Origin: JAAZDN01 sp964440875
GTDB lineage: Bacteria; Bacillota_I; Bacilli_A; Erysipelotrichales; Erysipelotrichaceae
DNA: 17,749 nucleotides
Assembly: GCA_964440875.1 (NCBI GenBank)
Contig: CAYTTS010000025.1
Span: forward strand, 1 to 17,749
Direction: 5' to 3'
Part shown: piece by piece, positions 1 to 7,716 of the stretch
Layout: each line of letters starts with the position of its first letter
How positions within the stretch are numbered: the first letter of the stretch is position 1
Position numbers and translations under genes: made by a program
The notes under the pieces: model-generated
Database searches by the model: none
Seen by the model: only the letters and a program-made list of their open reading frames with translations
What the model was told of the DNA's origin: nothing

Positions 1-1659
1 AAACGTTTATATCCACAAGCAAAATTCTGGGTTGGACCGGTAATAACTTCTGGTTTTTACTATGATATTGATTTAGATGGTGAAGTATTATCTGAAGAAG
101 ATTTTCCAAAAATTGAACGTGAAATGCGTAAAATTCAAAAAGATGGAAAACGTATCACAAGAGCTGAACTAAGCCGTGAAGAAGCATTAGACTTATTTAA
201 AGAAGATCCATATAAAGTAGATCTAATTAATGATTTACCTGAAGATGAAATTATTTCAACTTATAAACAAGGTGAGTTTGTTGATCTGTGCCGTGGTCCG
301 CACGTAGATACAGTTAAGGAAGTAAGATATGTTAAATTACTTAAAGTATCAGGAGCTTACTATAAAGGTGATGCAAACAATAAACAACTTCAAAGAGTTT
401 ACGGTATTGCTTTTGACACGCAGGAAGATTTAGACAATCATCTAAACTTACTAGAAGAAGCCTTAAAACGTGATCATAGAAAATTAGGTAAAGAATTAGA
501 CTTATTTATGATTAGTGAATATGCACCAGGACACCCATTCTATTTAAATAATGGGATGATTATAAGAAAAGAATTAGAAGATTTCTGGCATCAAAAACAT
601 GTTGAAGCTGATTATGAATTTATTAAAACACCAACGATGTTAAATCAAAGTTTATGGGAATTATCAGGACACTGGGGTAACTATGAGAGTAATATGTACA
701 CTACAGTAGTTGATGATCAACAATATGCAATTAAGCCAATGAACTGTCCAGGTGGAATGTTAGTTTATAAAAACTCAATGCACTCATACCGTGAGTTTCC
801 ATTACGTGTTGCTGAATTAGGTCATGTTCACCGTTATGAAGCAAGTGGAGCTTTAAGTGGTCTATTTAGAGTTAGAAGTTTTACACAAGATGATGCACAT
901 ATCTTTATGACTAAAGAGATGATTGAATCAGAAATTATTAGTTTAATTGATCTAATTGATGAAATTTATTCAACGTTTGACTTTGAATACCGTATTGAAT
1001 TATCAACTAGACCAGAAGATAAATTTATCGGAGAAATTAGTGATTGGGATGAATCAGAAGCTATCTTAGAAGAAGTAATTAAGAAAACAGGTAAAGAATA
1101 TAAGATTAATGAAGGAGATGGAGCATTCTATGGTCCAAAAATCGACTTCCAAATTAAGGATTCACTAGGACGTGAATGGCAATGTGGTACAATTCAGTTA
1201 GATATGAACTTACCAGAGCGTTTTGACTTAACTTATATTGACCAACATGGTGAAAGAGTTAGACCAATCATGTTACATAGAGCAATCTATGGTTCATTTG
1301 AAAGATTCTTTGGAATTTTAATTGAACACTACGCAGGGGCATTCCCATTATGGTTAGCACCAAAACAAATTGAAATTATTCCAGTTAATAATGAATATCA
1401 TTTAGACTATTCAAACGAATTAAAAGCTGAGTTAGAAAAATTAGGCTTTAGAGTAAGTGTTGATAGCCGTGATGAAAAATTAGGTTATAGACTACGTGAA
1501 GCTCAAATGATGAAGGTACCAGTACAATTAATTATTGGAGATAAAGAAGTAGAAGCTAAAAATGTTAACGTTAGACGCTATGGATCACGTGATCAAAGTG
1601 CTTATGAGTTAACAGACTTTATTGCTGAAATTACAGAAGAGTTAAATTCAAAGAAATAA
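1..1659 (+). CDS. thrS: Threonine--tRNA ligase, 5'-truncated by window edge
   Basis: Class II aminoacyl-tRNA synthetase that charges tRNA-Thr in the cytoplasm. The frame is open from base 1 and reads into recognisable ThrRS sequence (KFWVGPVITSGFYYD) before the first ATG at 124, so that ATG is internal. The true start and the N-terminal TGS region lie upstream of the window. The 552 visible residues cover the second additional (editing) domain, the catalytic core and the C-terminal anticodon-binding domain. The three expected zinc ligands are present: Cys249 in MNCPGG, His300 in FTQDDAHIF and His426 in MLHRAIYG (numbered from base 1). The class II motif 3 region follows His426. Length fits a normal ThrRS of about 640 residues with roughly 90 missing. 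A terminator follows the stop. Any T-box leader would lie outside the window. Identification is secure. Confidence 0.97.
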   Translation, partial: KRLYPQAKFWVGPVITSGFYYDIDLDGEVLSEEDFPKIEREMRKIQKDGKRITRAELSREEALDLFKEDPYKVDLINDLPEDEIISTYKQGEFVDLCRGPHVDTVKEVRYVKLLKVSGAYYKGDANNKQLQRVYGIAFDTQEDLDNHLNLLEEALKRDHRKLGKELDLFMISEYAPGHPFYLNNGMIIRKELEDFWHQKHVEADYEFIKTPTMLNQSLWELSGHWGNYESNMYTTVVDDQQYAIKPMNCPGGMLVYKNSMHSYREFPLRVAELGHVHRYEASGALSGLFRVRSFTQDDAHIFMTKEMIESEIISLIDLIDEIYSTFDFEYRIELSTRPEDKFIGEISDWDESEAILEEVIKKTGKEYKINEGDGAFYGPKIDFQIKDSLGREWQCGTIQLDMNLPERFDLTYIDQHGERVRPIMLHRAIYGSFERFFGILIEHYAGAFPLWLAPKQIEIIPVNNEYHLDYSNELKAELEKLGFRVSVDSRDEKLGYRLREAQMMKVPVQLIIGDKEVEAKNVNVRRYGSRDQSAYELTDFIAEITEELNSKK

Positions 1660-1664
1660 AACAT

Positions 1665-1689
1665 AGACCTTAGATAACTAAGGTCTTTT
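1665..1689 (+). terminator. Rho-independent terminator after thrS
   Basis: A perfect 9-bp stem (AGACCTTAG at 1665-1673 paired with CTAAGGTCT at 1678-1686), loop ATAA, followed by a short T4 run. It begins six bases after the thrS stop. The short T-tract and tex starting only 16 bases later suggest that some transcription reads through into tex. Confidence 0.8.
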
Positions 1690-1704
1690 AAAAAGGATGA
1701 GATT

Positions 1705-3846
1705 ATGAACAAAATAATAGCGAGAGTAGCAAATGAGACTGAAGTATCAGAAAAACAAGTAAATACTGTTATTGAACTTTTAGAAGAAGGAAATACAATT
1801 CCTTTTATTGCCAGATATCGTAAAGAGATGACAAATAACCTAGATGAAGTTCAAATAAAAAATATTGAAGACCAATATAATTATTTACTGAAATTCAATG
1901 AGCGAAAAGAAGATATTATTCGTCTTATTAATGAACAAGACAAAATGACTGATGTTTTATTAAAAGAGATTGATAAAGCTGATACATTATCTGTATTAGA
2001 AGATATTTATCGTCCCTACAGAGCTAAAAGAAAAACTTTAGCAAGTGTAGCAAAAGAAAATGGATTAGAACCACTAGCAAACTACATCATGCTTCAAGAC
2101 TTAAATAATAATGTTCTTGAAGAAGCTAAAAAGTATATTAGTGATGATTTAGATTTAGAGGCAGTTTTAAAAGGTGCACATGAGATTATTGCAGAGAGTG
2201 TAAGTGATAGAAGCGATCTTCGTGCATTCTTTAGAAAATATACATATAACAACGCCTTACTAGTAAGTAAAGTTAGAGATGAAGACTTAGACGAGAGATC
2301 TGTTTACAAAATGTACTATGATTACTCTGAAAAACTATCAAAAGTTGTACCTCATAGAATATTAGCTTTAAACCGTGCGGAAAAAGAGAAGGTTTTAACA
2401 GTTAATATTGTTGTCTCTGAAGATGAAGTTAGTCGCTTTCTAGCTAATAGAATTATTATTAATCGAGATAGTGATTCATTCTCGTACATAGAAGCAGCTT
2501 ATGAAGATGCTTATAAACGATTTATCGCACCAGCTATCGCTCGTGAGTTAAGAAATGAAATTACTGAAAAAGCCCAAGCACAAGCTATTGATGTCTTTAG
2601 TGATAATTTATATAACTTATTAATGCAATCACCAATTAAAGATAAAATAGTTATGGGATTTGATCCAGCGTTTCGTAGTGGCTGTAAGTTAGCAATTATT
2701 GATGAGTATGGAAAAGTCTTAAAGATTGAGATCATTTACCCTCATGCAACAAGTGAGGCTAATACGATAAAGGCTGGTAATATCTTTAATAAACTAATTG
2801 AAGATTATCAAGTTGATTTAGTTGCTATAGGAAATGGAACGGCAAGCCGAGAGTCAGAAGTATTTGTTGCCGAAAATTTAAAGAAAGTTAAAAGAGATGT
2901 AAGTTATTTAATAGTCAGTGAAGCTGGTGCATCTGTTTATAGTGCTAGTGAGATTGCAAGAGAAGAGTTTCCGACTTTACAAGTAGAAGAAAGATCAGCG
3001 ATCTCAATTGCAAGACGTGTCTTAGATCCTTTAGCTGAGTTAGTTAAGGTTGAACCTAAATCAATCGGAGTAGGGCAGTATCAACATGACGTACCAGAGA
3101 AGACTTTAGATAATCAGCTGATGTTTGTTGTGGAAAATGCAGTTAACCGCGTTGGTGCTGATTTAAACAGCGGTAGTGCTAAGTTATTTGAGTATATATC
3201 AGGTTTAAACAAAACTGTAGCTCAAAACATCGTTAATTATCGAAATGAAATTGAGAAGTTCACTGATAGAAAACAATTATTGAAAGTTCCAAGATTAGGA
3301 AAAAAATCATATGAACAAGCAATTGGTTTCTTAAGAATCTTTGATGGAGATAATATTTTAGATAGTACTGGTATTCACCCTGAATCATATAAAATTACTA
3401 ATACATTAGTTAAAGATTTAAAGATTGACTTAAATAGTTTAGGAAGTAAAGAAAATAATGAGAAGTTAAATAAACTTGATATAGCTGACTTAAGCCTTAA
3501 GTATGCAGTTGGTGAAGAAACTTTAAGAGATATTGTGGAAGCATTAAAAGCACCTAAGAAAGACTTTAGATCAGATATGAGTTCACCACAATTAAGATCA
3601 GATGTATTGAATGTAAAAGATTTAAAAGAAGGTCTAAAATTAAATGGAACTGTAAGAAACGTTGTTGATTTTGGCGCTTTTGTGGATGTTGGACTAGATA
3701 ATGATGGCTTAGTCCATATATCAAAGATAAGTAAGAGCTTTGTTAAACATCCTAGTGATATCTTAAAAGTCGGAGATCAAGTTGAAGTAGTGGTAATTTC
3801 ATTTGAAGAGAAGACTGGTAAGGTTCAATTATCAATGATAGATTAG
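1705..3846 (+). CDS. tex: Tex family S1 RNA-binding protein
   Basis: Tex-type nucleic-acid-binding protein, a conserved bacterial relative of eukaryotic Spt6 linked to transcription and RNA metabolism. Its 713 residues match the family length. It has the Tex N-terminal helical region with the typical TIPFIARYRKE stretch at about residues 31-41, then a YqgF/RNase H-like domain beginning near VMGFDPAFRSGCKLA (about 316-330). Next is the helix-hairpin-helix region around the VGQYQHDV and LDNQL segments and the run after AVNRVGADLN, and finally a C-terminal S1 domain (about 642-713) with VDFGAFVDVG and GLVHIS. The start has an AAGGATG ribosome-binding site 8-10 bases upstream. It lies in line with thrS behind a terminator, and no separate promoter is obvious in the 45-base gap. 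Confidence 0.95.
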   Translation: MNKIIARVANETEVSEKQVNTVIELLEEGNTIPFIARYRKEMTNNLDEVQIKNIEDQYNYLLKFNERKEDIIRLINEQDKMTDVLLKEIDKADTLSVLEDIYRPYRAKRKTLASVAKENGLEPLANYIMLQDLNNNVLEEAKKYISDDLDLEAVLKGAHEIIAESVSDRSDLRAFFRKYTYNNALLVSKVRDEDLDERSVYKMYYDYSEKLSKVVPHRILALNRAEKEKVLTVNIVVSEDEVSRFLANRIIINRDSDSFSYIEAAYEDAYKRFIAPAIARELRNEITEKAQAQAIDVFSDNLYNLLMQSPIKDKIVMGFDPAFRSGCKLAIIDEYGKVLKIEIIYPHATSEANTIKAGNIFNKLIEDYQVDLVAIGNGTASRESEVFVAENLKKVKRDVSYLIVSEAGASVYSASEIAREEFPTLQVEERSAISIARRVLDPLAELVKVEPKSIGVGQYQHDVPEKTLDNQLMFVVENAVNRVGADLNSGSAKLFEYISGLNKTVAQNIVNYRNEIEKFTDRKQLLKVPRLGKKSYEQAIGFLRIFDGDNILDSTGIHPESYKITNTLVKDLKIDLNSLGSKENNEKLNKLDIADLSLKYAVGEETLRDIVEALKAPKKDFRSDMSSPQLRSDVLNVKDLKEGLKLNGTVRNVVDFGAFVDVGLDNDGLVHISKISKSFVKHPSDILKVGDQVEVVVISFEEKTGKVQLSMID

Positions 3847-3848
3847 AA

Positions 3849-3870
3849 AGCATCGAAAGATGCTGTTTTA
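3849..3870 (+). terminator. Weak terminator after tex
   Basis: A 6-bp stem AGCATC/GATGCT closed by a GAAA tetraloop, followed by GTTTTAT. The hairpin is stable for its size because of the GNRA loop, but the T-run is short and interrupted, so termination may be partial. Confidence 0.55.
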
Positions 3871-3931
3871 TGTGGATAAAGTGGTGTGTTGATAATATTT
3901 AAAAACTATGCTAAACTTTTACTTGTATGTA

Positions 3932-3937
3932 TATAAT
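3932..3937 (+). promoter_or_regulatory. Probable -10 element of the NlpC/P60 gene
   Basis: A consensus TATAAT lies 36 bases before the chosen start codon in an AT-rich stretch. No convincing -35 hexamer lies 16-18 bases upstream, so the promoter would be weak or activator-dependent. Confidence 0.45.
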
Positions 3938-3945
3938 ATAAAAAA

Positions 3946-3962
3946 GTACAAGATTGTTGTAC
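3946..3962 (+). repeat. Perfect inverted repeat in the NlpC/P60 5' leader
   Basis: GTACAA, a 5-base spacer, then TTGTAC. It lies between the predicted -10 and the ribosome-binding site (GGAGGT at 3965-3970). It would start near +2 of the transcript, so it could be an operator or a 5'-end stabilising hairpin. The sequence does not distinguish these. Confidence 0.5.
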
Positions 3963-3973
3963 GTGGAGGTATT

Positions 3974-5230
3974 ATGGACTTAATACAAGAAAATTTTAAA
4001 AAATATAAGAAAGCTTTTATTATATTAATTGTAGGACTGGTATTTAGTTTATCAGGAGTAGTTATTTATGGTACGGGATTTTCATATGAGGTTGTTTTAG
4101 ATGATCAAGTATTAGCATATGTAGATAATGAAAAGATTGTAGAAAATGCAGTTAGTGAACTGTCAGATAATTTAATTGAAGAACATGGCGAAACAGCATT
4201 TATTGCTAATGACATCGAAGTAAATAAAGTTCGTGGTTTCATTGATCAAGAAGTTGATGAATTTGTTTTATACAATAAACTTCTAGATGAAACAAAAGTC
4301 TTTAAAGAAGCAACTGTTCTTGTTATTGATGGATTACAATTTATGGCATTAGATTCACAGAAAACTGTAGATAATGTTTTAGATGCACTTCTTGCACCAT
4401 ATAAGAGTGATAGTTCAAATGTTGCTTTTAAACAAGAAATCGATACTTTATTAAAGGATGTTAGAATTGATGATATTTTAGATCAAGAAACAGCAATCCT
4501 TGCTCTAAGTGGTGATACTAGTGAAGATATTTCTAAACTAAGAACAATTAATAGTACAAGTGATTTCTCGGAATCACAATTAGATGTTGTCTCTGAAGTT
4601 GAATTAGTAGAAACAGAAAATATTGGTTTTGAAACTATTGAAGAAAAAGATAGTTCAATGTACAGTGGTCAAAAGAAAGTTGTTCAAAAAGGTGTTAAAG
4701 GTAAGAAAGAATTTACTTATAATGCTAAATATTTAAACAAAGTCTTAGAATCTAAAGAGTTAATTAGTGAAAAAGTTGTAAGTGAGCCAACTGATGCAAT
4801 TATTAAAGTTGGTACTAAACAATATAGCTATAGTGCCGGAAAAGTTGCTAATGCAAATATTCAGGCAGTACTAGATGAAGCTAGAAGACATGTTGGTGTA
4901 ACGAGATACCGTTTCGGTGGAAGTAATCCAGCAACAGGTTTTGACTGTTCAGGATTCACACAATGGGTCTTTGCAGCTGGTGGTTATTCAATACCAAGAA
5001 CTAGTAATGGTCAGGCTGCTACTGGAAGATCAGTTTCTAAATCGGAACTACAACCAGGAGATTTAGTATTCTTCTTAAATGAGAACAAATCAGCAATTGG
5101 TCATGTTGGTGTTTATGTTGGTGGTGGTAGATTTATTCACGCTGCTAATGAAAATCATCCAATTAGATATGACAGTATGAATCTAAGTTACTATACACAA
5201 AGATTCCACAGTGCTAAAAGAGTATATTAA
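3974..5230 (+). CDS. Membrane-anchored G5 domain NlpC/P60 cell-wall hydrolase
   Basis: Predicted peptidoglycan endopeptidase acting outside the membrane, 418 residues. The start at 3974 has GGAGGT just upstream; an earlier in-frame ATG at 3908 has no such site and lies upstream of the -10. A short basic N terminus is followed by one hydrophobic segment (about 14-36) that acts as signal anchor. An extracytoplasmic region (about 38-200) resembles the N-terminal part of G5/M23 wall proteins. A G5 domain lies at about 210-290, with the GYK/GFETIEEKDSSMYSG and VVQKGVKGKKEFTY pattern. The C-terminal NlpC/P60 domain (about 300-418) has catalytic Cys325 in FDCSGF, His377 in GHVGVYVG and His389 as third residue. 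It stands alone between terminators. The wall hydrolase implies that the organism has peptidoglycan, unlike true mycoplasmas. Confidence 0.9.
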   Translation: MDLIQENFKKYKKAFIILIVGLVFSLSGVVIYGTGFSYEVVLDDQVLAYVDNEKIVENAVSELSDNLIEEHGETAFIANDIEVNKVRGFIDQEVDEFVLYNKLLDETKVFKEATVLVIDGLQFMALDSQKTVDNVLDALLAPYKSDSSNVAFKQEIDTLLKDVRIDDILDQETAILALSGDTSEDISKLRTINSTSDFSESQLDVVSEVELVETENIGFETIEEKDSSMYSGQKKVVQKGVKGKKEFTYNAKYLNKVLESKELISEKVVSEPTDAIIKVGTKQYSYSAGKVANANIQAVLDEARRHVGVTRYRFGGSNPATGFDCSGFTQWVFAAGGYSIPRTSNGQAATGRSVSKSELQPGDLVFFLNENKSAIGHVGVYVGGGRFIHAANENHPIRYDSMNLSYYTQRFHSAKRVY

Positions 5231-5235
5231 AGCAT

Positions 5236-5262
5236 AAAGACCTTCTAATGAAGGTCTTTTTC
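5236..5262 (+). terminator. Strong terminator after the NlpC/P60 gene
   Basis: A perfect 10-bp stem (AAAGACCTTC/GAAGGTCTTT) with loop TAAT and a run of T. It begins six bases after the stop codon. Confidence 0.9.
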
Positions 5263-5267
5263 TTATG

Positions 5268-5291
5268 AAAAAAGAGTCATAGACTCTTTTT
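5268..5291 (-). terminator. Terminator of proS
   Basis: A 10-bp stem AAAAAGAGTC/GACTCTTTTT with a 3-base loop. On the minus strand it is followed by a T-run. It overlaps the proS stop codon and lies back to back with the plus-strand terminator of the converging wall-hydrolase gene. Confidence 0.85.
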
Positions 5292-6981
5292 ATTTTATAT
5301 TACTTTTAATTTCTTCAATCAGACTTTCAATCTTAACGTTTTTAGCTGTTTGCTCTGATCTTAGTTTGAATTCGACTTCTCCATCTTGTAAGCCTCTACC
5401 AACAGTAATTCTAATTGGTGTCCCAATTAAGTCCATATCATTAAACTTAACTCCTGGTCTTTCATTTCTATCATCTAAAATAGTGTCGATATTTAATGCT
5501 TGTAACTCTTCATATAAATCATTTGCATATTTCATTTGTTCTTCATCTTTATGACCAATTACAACTATCGCAACTTTATATGGTGCAATTGACATTGGCA
5601 AGTTTAAACCATTTTCATCATTGTGTACTTCAGCAATTGCTGCAAGTGTTCTTCCAATACCAATACCGTATGATCCCATAACAACTGGATTTAATTTATT
5701 ATTTTGATCTGAGTAATTTAGATCGAATGCTTCTGAATATGATGTTCCTAATTTAAAGATGTTTCCAACTTCAATAGCGTTATCAAATTTTAGTTTACTA
5801 TCACAAACAGGACATTTATCATCTTCGTTAATTAGGCGAAGATCGTGGTATGCTTCAACTTCGAAATCACTTAAGTTGGCATGTTTGATGTGATGATCTT
5901 CCTCATTAGCACCAATTACAAAGTCTTTCATATTCTTAACACTCTCATCAGCGATAATTCTAATGTCTAAACCTTTTGGTCCGATAAATCCTACGCTTGA
6001 TTTAGCAATTTCAATAATTTCCTCATCACTTGCAGGTTCTACTTCTGATTGTAATAATGATGTTAGTTTTAATTCGTTAAGTTCATGACTTCCATTTAAT
6101 AAAATAGCAATTAATTTATCTTCATCATATTTATAAATTAATGTTTTTAATAATTGATCTTCATTTACTTCTAAGAAATTTGATACTTCTTCAATTGTTT
6201 TTACTGCTGGTGTGTGTACCTTTTCTAATTCAGCACTACTTTCGCTATGTTTAAAATCAACTGGTTTTGTTTTAGCAACTTCATGATTACTCGCATAATC
6301 GCAGCTAGTACAAACGACGATAGTGTCTTCACCAATAGGGGCAATAGCTTGGAATTCTTCAGATAGTTGCCCACCCATAATTCCTGTATCTGCCTCAACT
6401 ATACGATAGTCTAAATCTAATCTATCAAATACATTGATATATGCTTGCTTCATTGCTTGATATGAAATATCACATGTCTCATCATTAGTATCAAATGTAT
6501 AAGCATCTTTCATAATGAATTCTCTAACTCTAATTAATCCGTAACGAGCACGAGTTTCATCTCTGAATTTTGTTTGGAATTGATATAGTGAGAATGGTAG
6601 GTGTTTATATGACCTAACAGCACTCTTTCCTGCTATTGAAAATAGTTCTTCATGTGTTGGCGCTAAAGCGAATGGACGCATAAAACGGTCATTTAACTTA
6701 TACATGCTATCTCCAATTACTTGATCTCGATTACTTTGTTCAAAAATTTCCATCGGGACTAATGCGGGCATTAACATTTCCTGTGAATCTATCTTATTCA
6801 TTTCTTCTCTTATTATATTTTCGATATTACTGATTGTTTTAAATCCTAGTGGTAACATCATGTAAACTCCTGCACTTGATCTCTTAATAAAACCAGCACG
6901 CGTTAACAGATTACTACTTACTGAATCTTCATCTTTTAAATCTTCTCTAATTGTGTAAAAATAACTTTTACTTAATCGCAT
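5290..6981 (-). CDS. proS: Proline--tRNA ligase
   Basis: Class II synthetase that charges tRNA-Pro, bacterial type, 563 residues from the chosen start at 6981 (MRLSKSYFYTIRED). An upstream in-frame ATG at 7014 is rejected: it lacks a ribosome-binding site and would lie upstream of the predicted transcription start. The 6981 ATG has AGGG five bases before it. Motif 2 (RDETRARYGLIRVREF) and motif 3 (MGSYGIGIGRTLAA) are evident. Between them lies an insertion (INS) domain of the editing type, about residues 220-380, including the LLKTLIY segment with the lysine used in editing and a GANEEDHH stretch. The C-terminal anticodon-binding domain begins near APYKVAIVVIG. It has its own promoter and terminator. 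Confidence 0.97.
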   Translation of the reverse strand: MRLSKSYFYTIREDLKDEDSVSSNLLTRAGFIKRSSAGVYMMLPLGFKTISNIENIIREEMNKIDSQEMLMPALVPMEIFEQSNRDQVIGDSMYKLNDRFMRPFALAPTHEELFSIAGKSAVRSYKHLPFSLYQFQTKFRDETRARYGLIRVREFIMKDAYTFDTNDETCDISYQAMKQAYINVFDRLDLDYRIVEADTGIMGGQLSEEFQAIAPIGEDTIVVCTSCDYASNHEVAKTKPVDFKHSESSAELEKVHTPAVKTIEEVSNFLEVNEDQLLKTLIYKYDEDKLIAILLNGSHELNELKLTSLLQSEVEPASDEEIIEIAKSSVGFIGPKGLDIRIIADESVKNMKDFVIGANEEDHHIKHANLSDFEVEAYHDLRLINEDDKCPVCDSKLKFDNAIEVGNIFKLGTSYSEAFDLNYSDQNNKLNPVVMGSYGIGIGRTLAAIAEVHNDENGLNLPMSIAPYKVAIVVIGHKDEEQMKYANDLYEELQALNIDTILDDRNERPGVKFNDMDLIGTPIRITVGRGLQDGEVEFKLRSEQTAKNVKIESLIEEIKSNIK

Positions 6982-7004
6982 AAAATCCCTACTTTCATTA
7001 CTTG

Positions 7005-7033
7005 ATTTTATCATTAAAATGACAATATCTCAA
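7005..7033 (-). promoter_or_regulatory. SigA-type promoter of proS
   Basis: On the minus strand, TTGAGA (7028-7033), a 17-base spacer, then TAAAAT (7005-7010). The predicted transcription start is near 6998, about 17 bases before the 6981 start codon. Confidence 0.7.
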
Positions 7034-7044
7034 GATATCCAATT

Positions 7045-7069
7045 AAAAATACAGTTATTAGCTGTATTT
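7045..7069 (-). terminator. Terminator of the membrane-protein gene
   Basis: An 8-bp stem AAATACAG/CTGTATTT with a 7-base loop, followed on the minus strand by T5. It starts seven bases after the stop of the 7076-7618 gene and precedes the proS promoter. Confidence 0.8.
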
Positions 7070-7075
7070 GTTATC

Positions 7076-7618
7076 TTATTTACTTGAATTTGTATAATTT
7101 ATGACCGGTCTTAAGATAATGTACTTAATAATTAAGGGCATTAAGCTAAAGATGCTTTGAAATACCGGGTTTAAATATAGAGTTGCAATTGATATTGCAA
7201 GAAGTGATGTTGAGATAAATGAGTAGATTGGAAGTATAAAGATAAATAATACGACGGCTTCTACAATCATTAAGTTTCTTAAGATAAGTTCAAACTTTAT
7301 CTCTGGCATTTCTTTACTTAAAAGTTCAAAGGAAGTTTTAAATGTTTGATAAGTTATAGCAAGCAGTAGGCCACCAAGTATAATTAGTAATGAATAGCCT
7401 AATAATCCACTTATAGTTCTTTCACTAATAAATCTAGAAGCAATTATGACAAGTAGTAAGATTGAGTATGTTTTTAATTCCTCAGTATTTGTCTCTTTCG
7501 CTATTTTATAAATTAATATAGAACCAAATATTGCTAATCCTGTAAATAATGTTGAACCATTATTGAATGCTAATAATATAATTGCGGCAATTAATGTTTG
7601 CCGTTGTTTTAAATTCAT
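7076..7618 (-). CDS. Hypothetical polytopic membrane protein
   Basis: I do not recognise the family. It has 180 residues, strongly hydrophobic, with about six candidate membrane segments: near residues 8-24, 26-40, 52-64, 72-92, 118-138 and 140-168. There is a short charged loop around residues 95-112 (LLSKEMPEIKFELILRN). No catalytic motif, signal peptide or metal ligand is visible. The start is placed at ATG 7618, six bases after AGGTG; a GTG at 7627 is part of that ribosome-binding site rather than a start. It has its own promoter and terminator, so no operon partner suggests a role. A perfect inverted repeat covers the transcription start and ribosome-binding site. It looks like a real gene because of hydrophobic periodicity and well-placed signals. 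Confidence 0.75.
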   Translation of the reverse strand: MNLKQRQTLIAAIILLAFNNGSTLFTGLAIFGSILIYKIAKETNTEELKTYSILLLVIIASRFISERTISGLLGYSLLIILGGLLLAITYQTFKTSFELLSKEMPEIKFELILRNLMIVEAVVLFIFILPIYSFISTSLLAISIATLYLNPVFQSIFSLMPLIIKYIILRPVINYTNSSK

Positions 7619-7625
7619 AATTTTC

Positions 7626-7642
7626 ACCTATTTCTAATAGGT
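7626..7642 (-). repeat. Inverted repeat over start site and RBS of the membrane-protein gene
   Basis: On the minus strand, ACCTATT, loop AGA, AATAGGT: a perfect 7-bp inverted repeat whose right arm contains the AGGT of the ribosome-binding site. In RNA it would sequester the Shine-Dalgarno sequence. In DNA it would sit at about +1 and could be a repressor operator. Confidence 0.6.
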
Positions 7643-7671
7643 ATTGTAACACATATAATATGGGCTAGTAA
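7643..7671 (-). promoter_or_regulatory. Promoter of the membrane-protein gene
   Basis: On the minus strand, TTACTA (7666-7671), a 17-base spacer, then TACAAT (7643-7648). The -35 is imperfect. The predicted transcription start near 7636 falls inside the 7626-7642 palindrome. Confidence 0.5.
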
Positions 7672-7686
7672 ATTATATTATCCAAA

Positions 7687-7716
7687 GAAAAAAGACTAGA
7701 AATATAGTCTAGTCTT
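7687..7716 (-). terminator. Terminator of the DUF1858-DUF438 unit
   Basis: An 8-bp stem AAGACTAG/CTAGTCTT with a 9-base loop and T-run on the minus strand. It overlaps the last codons and the stop of the DUF438 gene. Confidence 0.8.

Noticed and set aside
124..126. ATG at 124 as start of thrS.
   Set aside because: The same frame is open to base 1 and encodes conserved ThrRS sequence, so the gene is cut by the window edge.
2511..2735. Minus-strand frame of 74 codons inside tex.
   Set aside because: Antisense to a conserved coding region, with no ribosome-binding site; a shadow frame.
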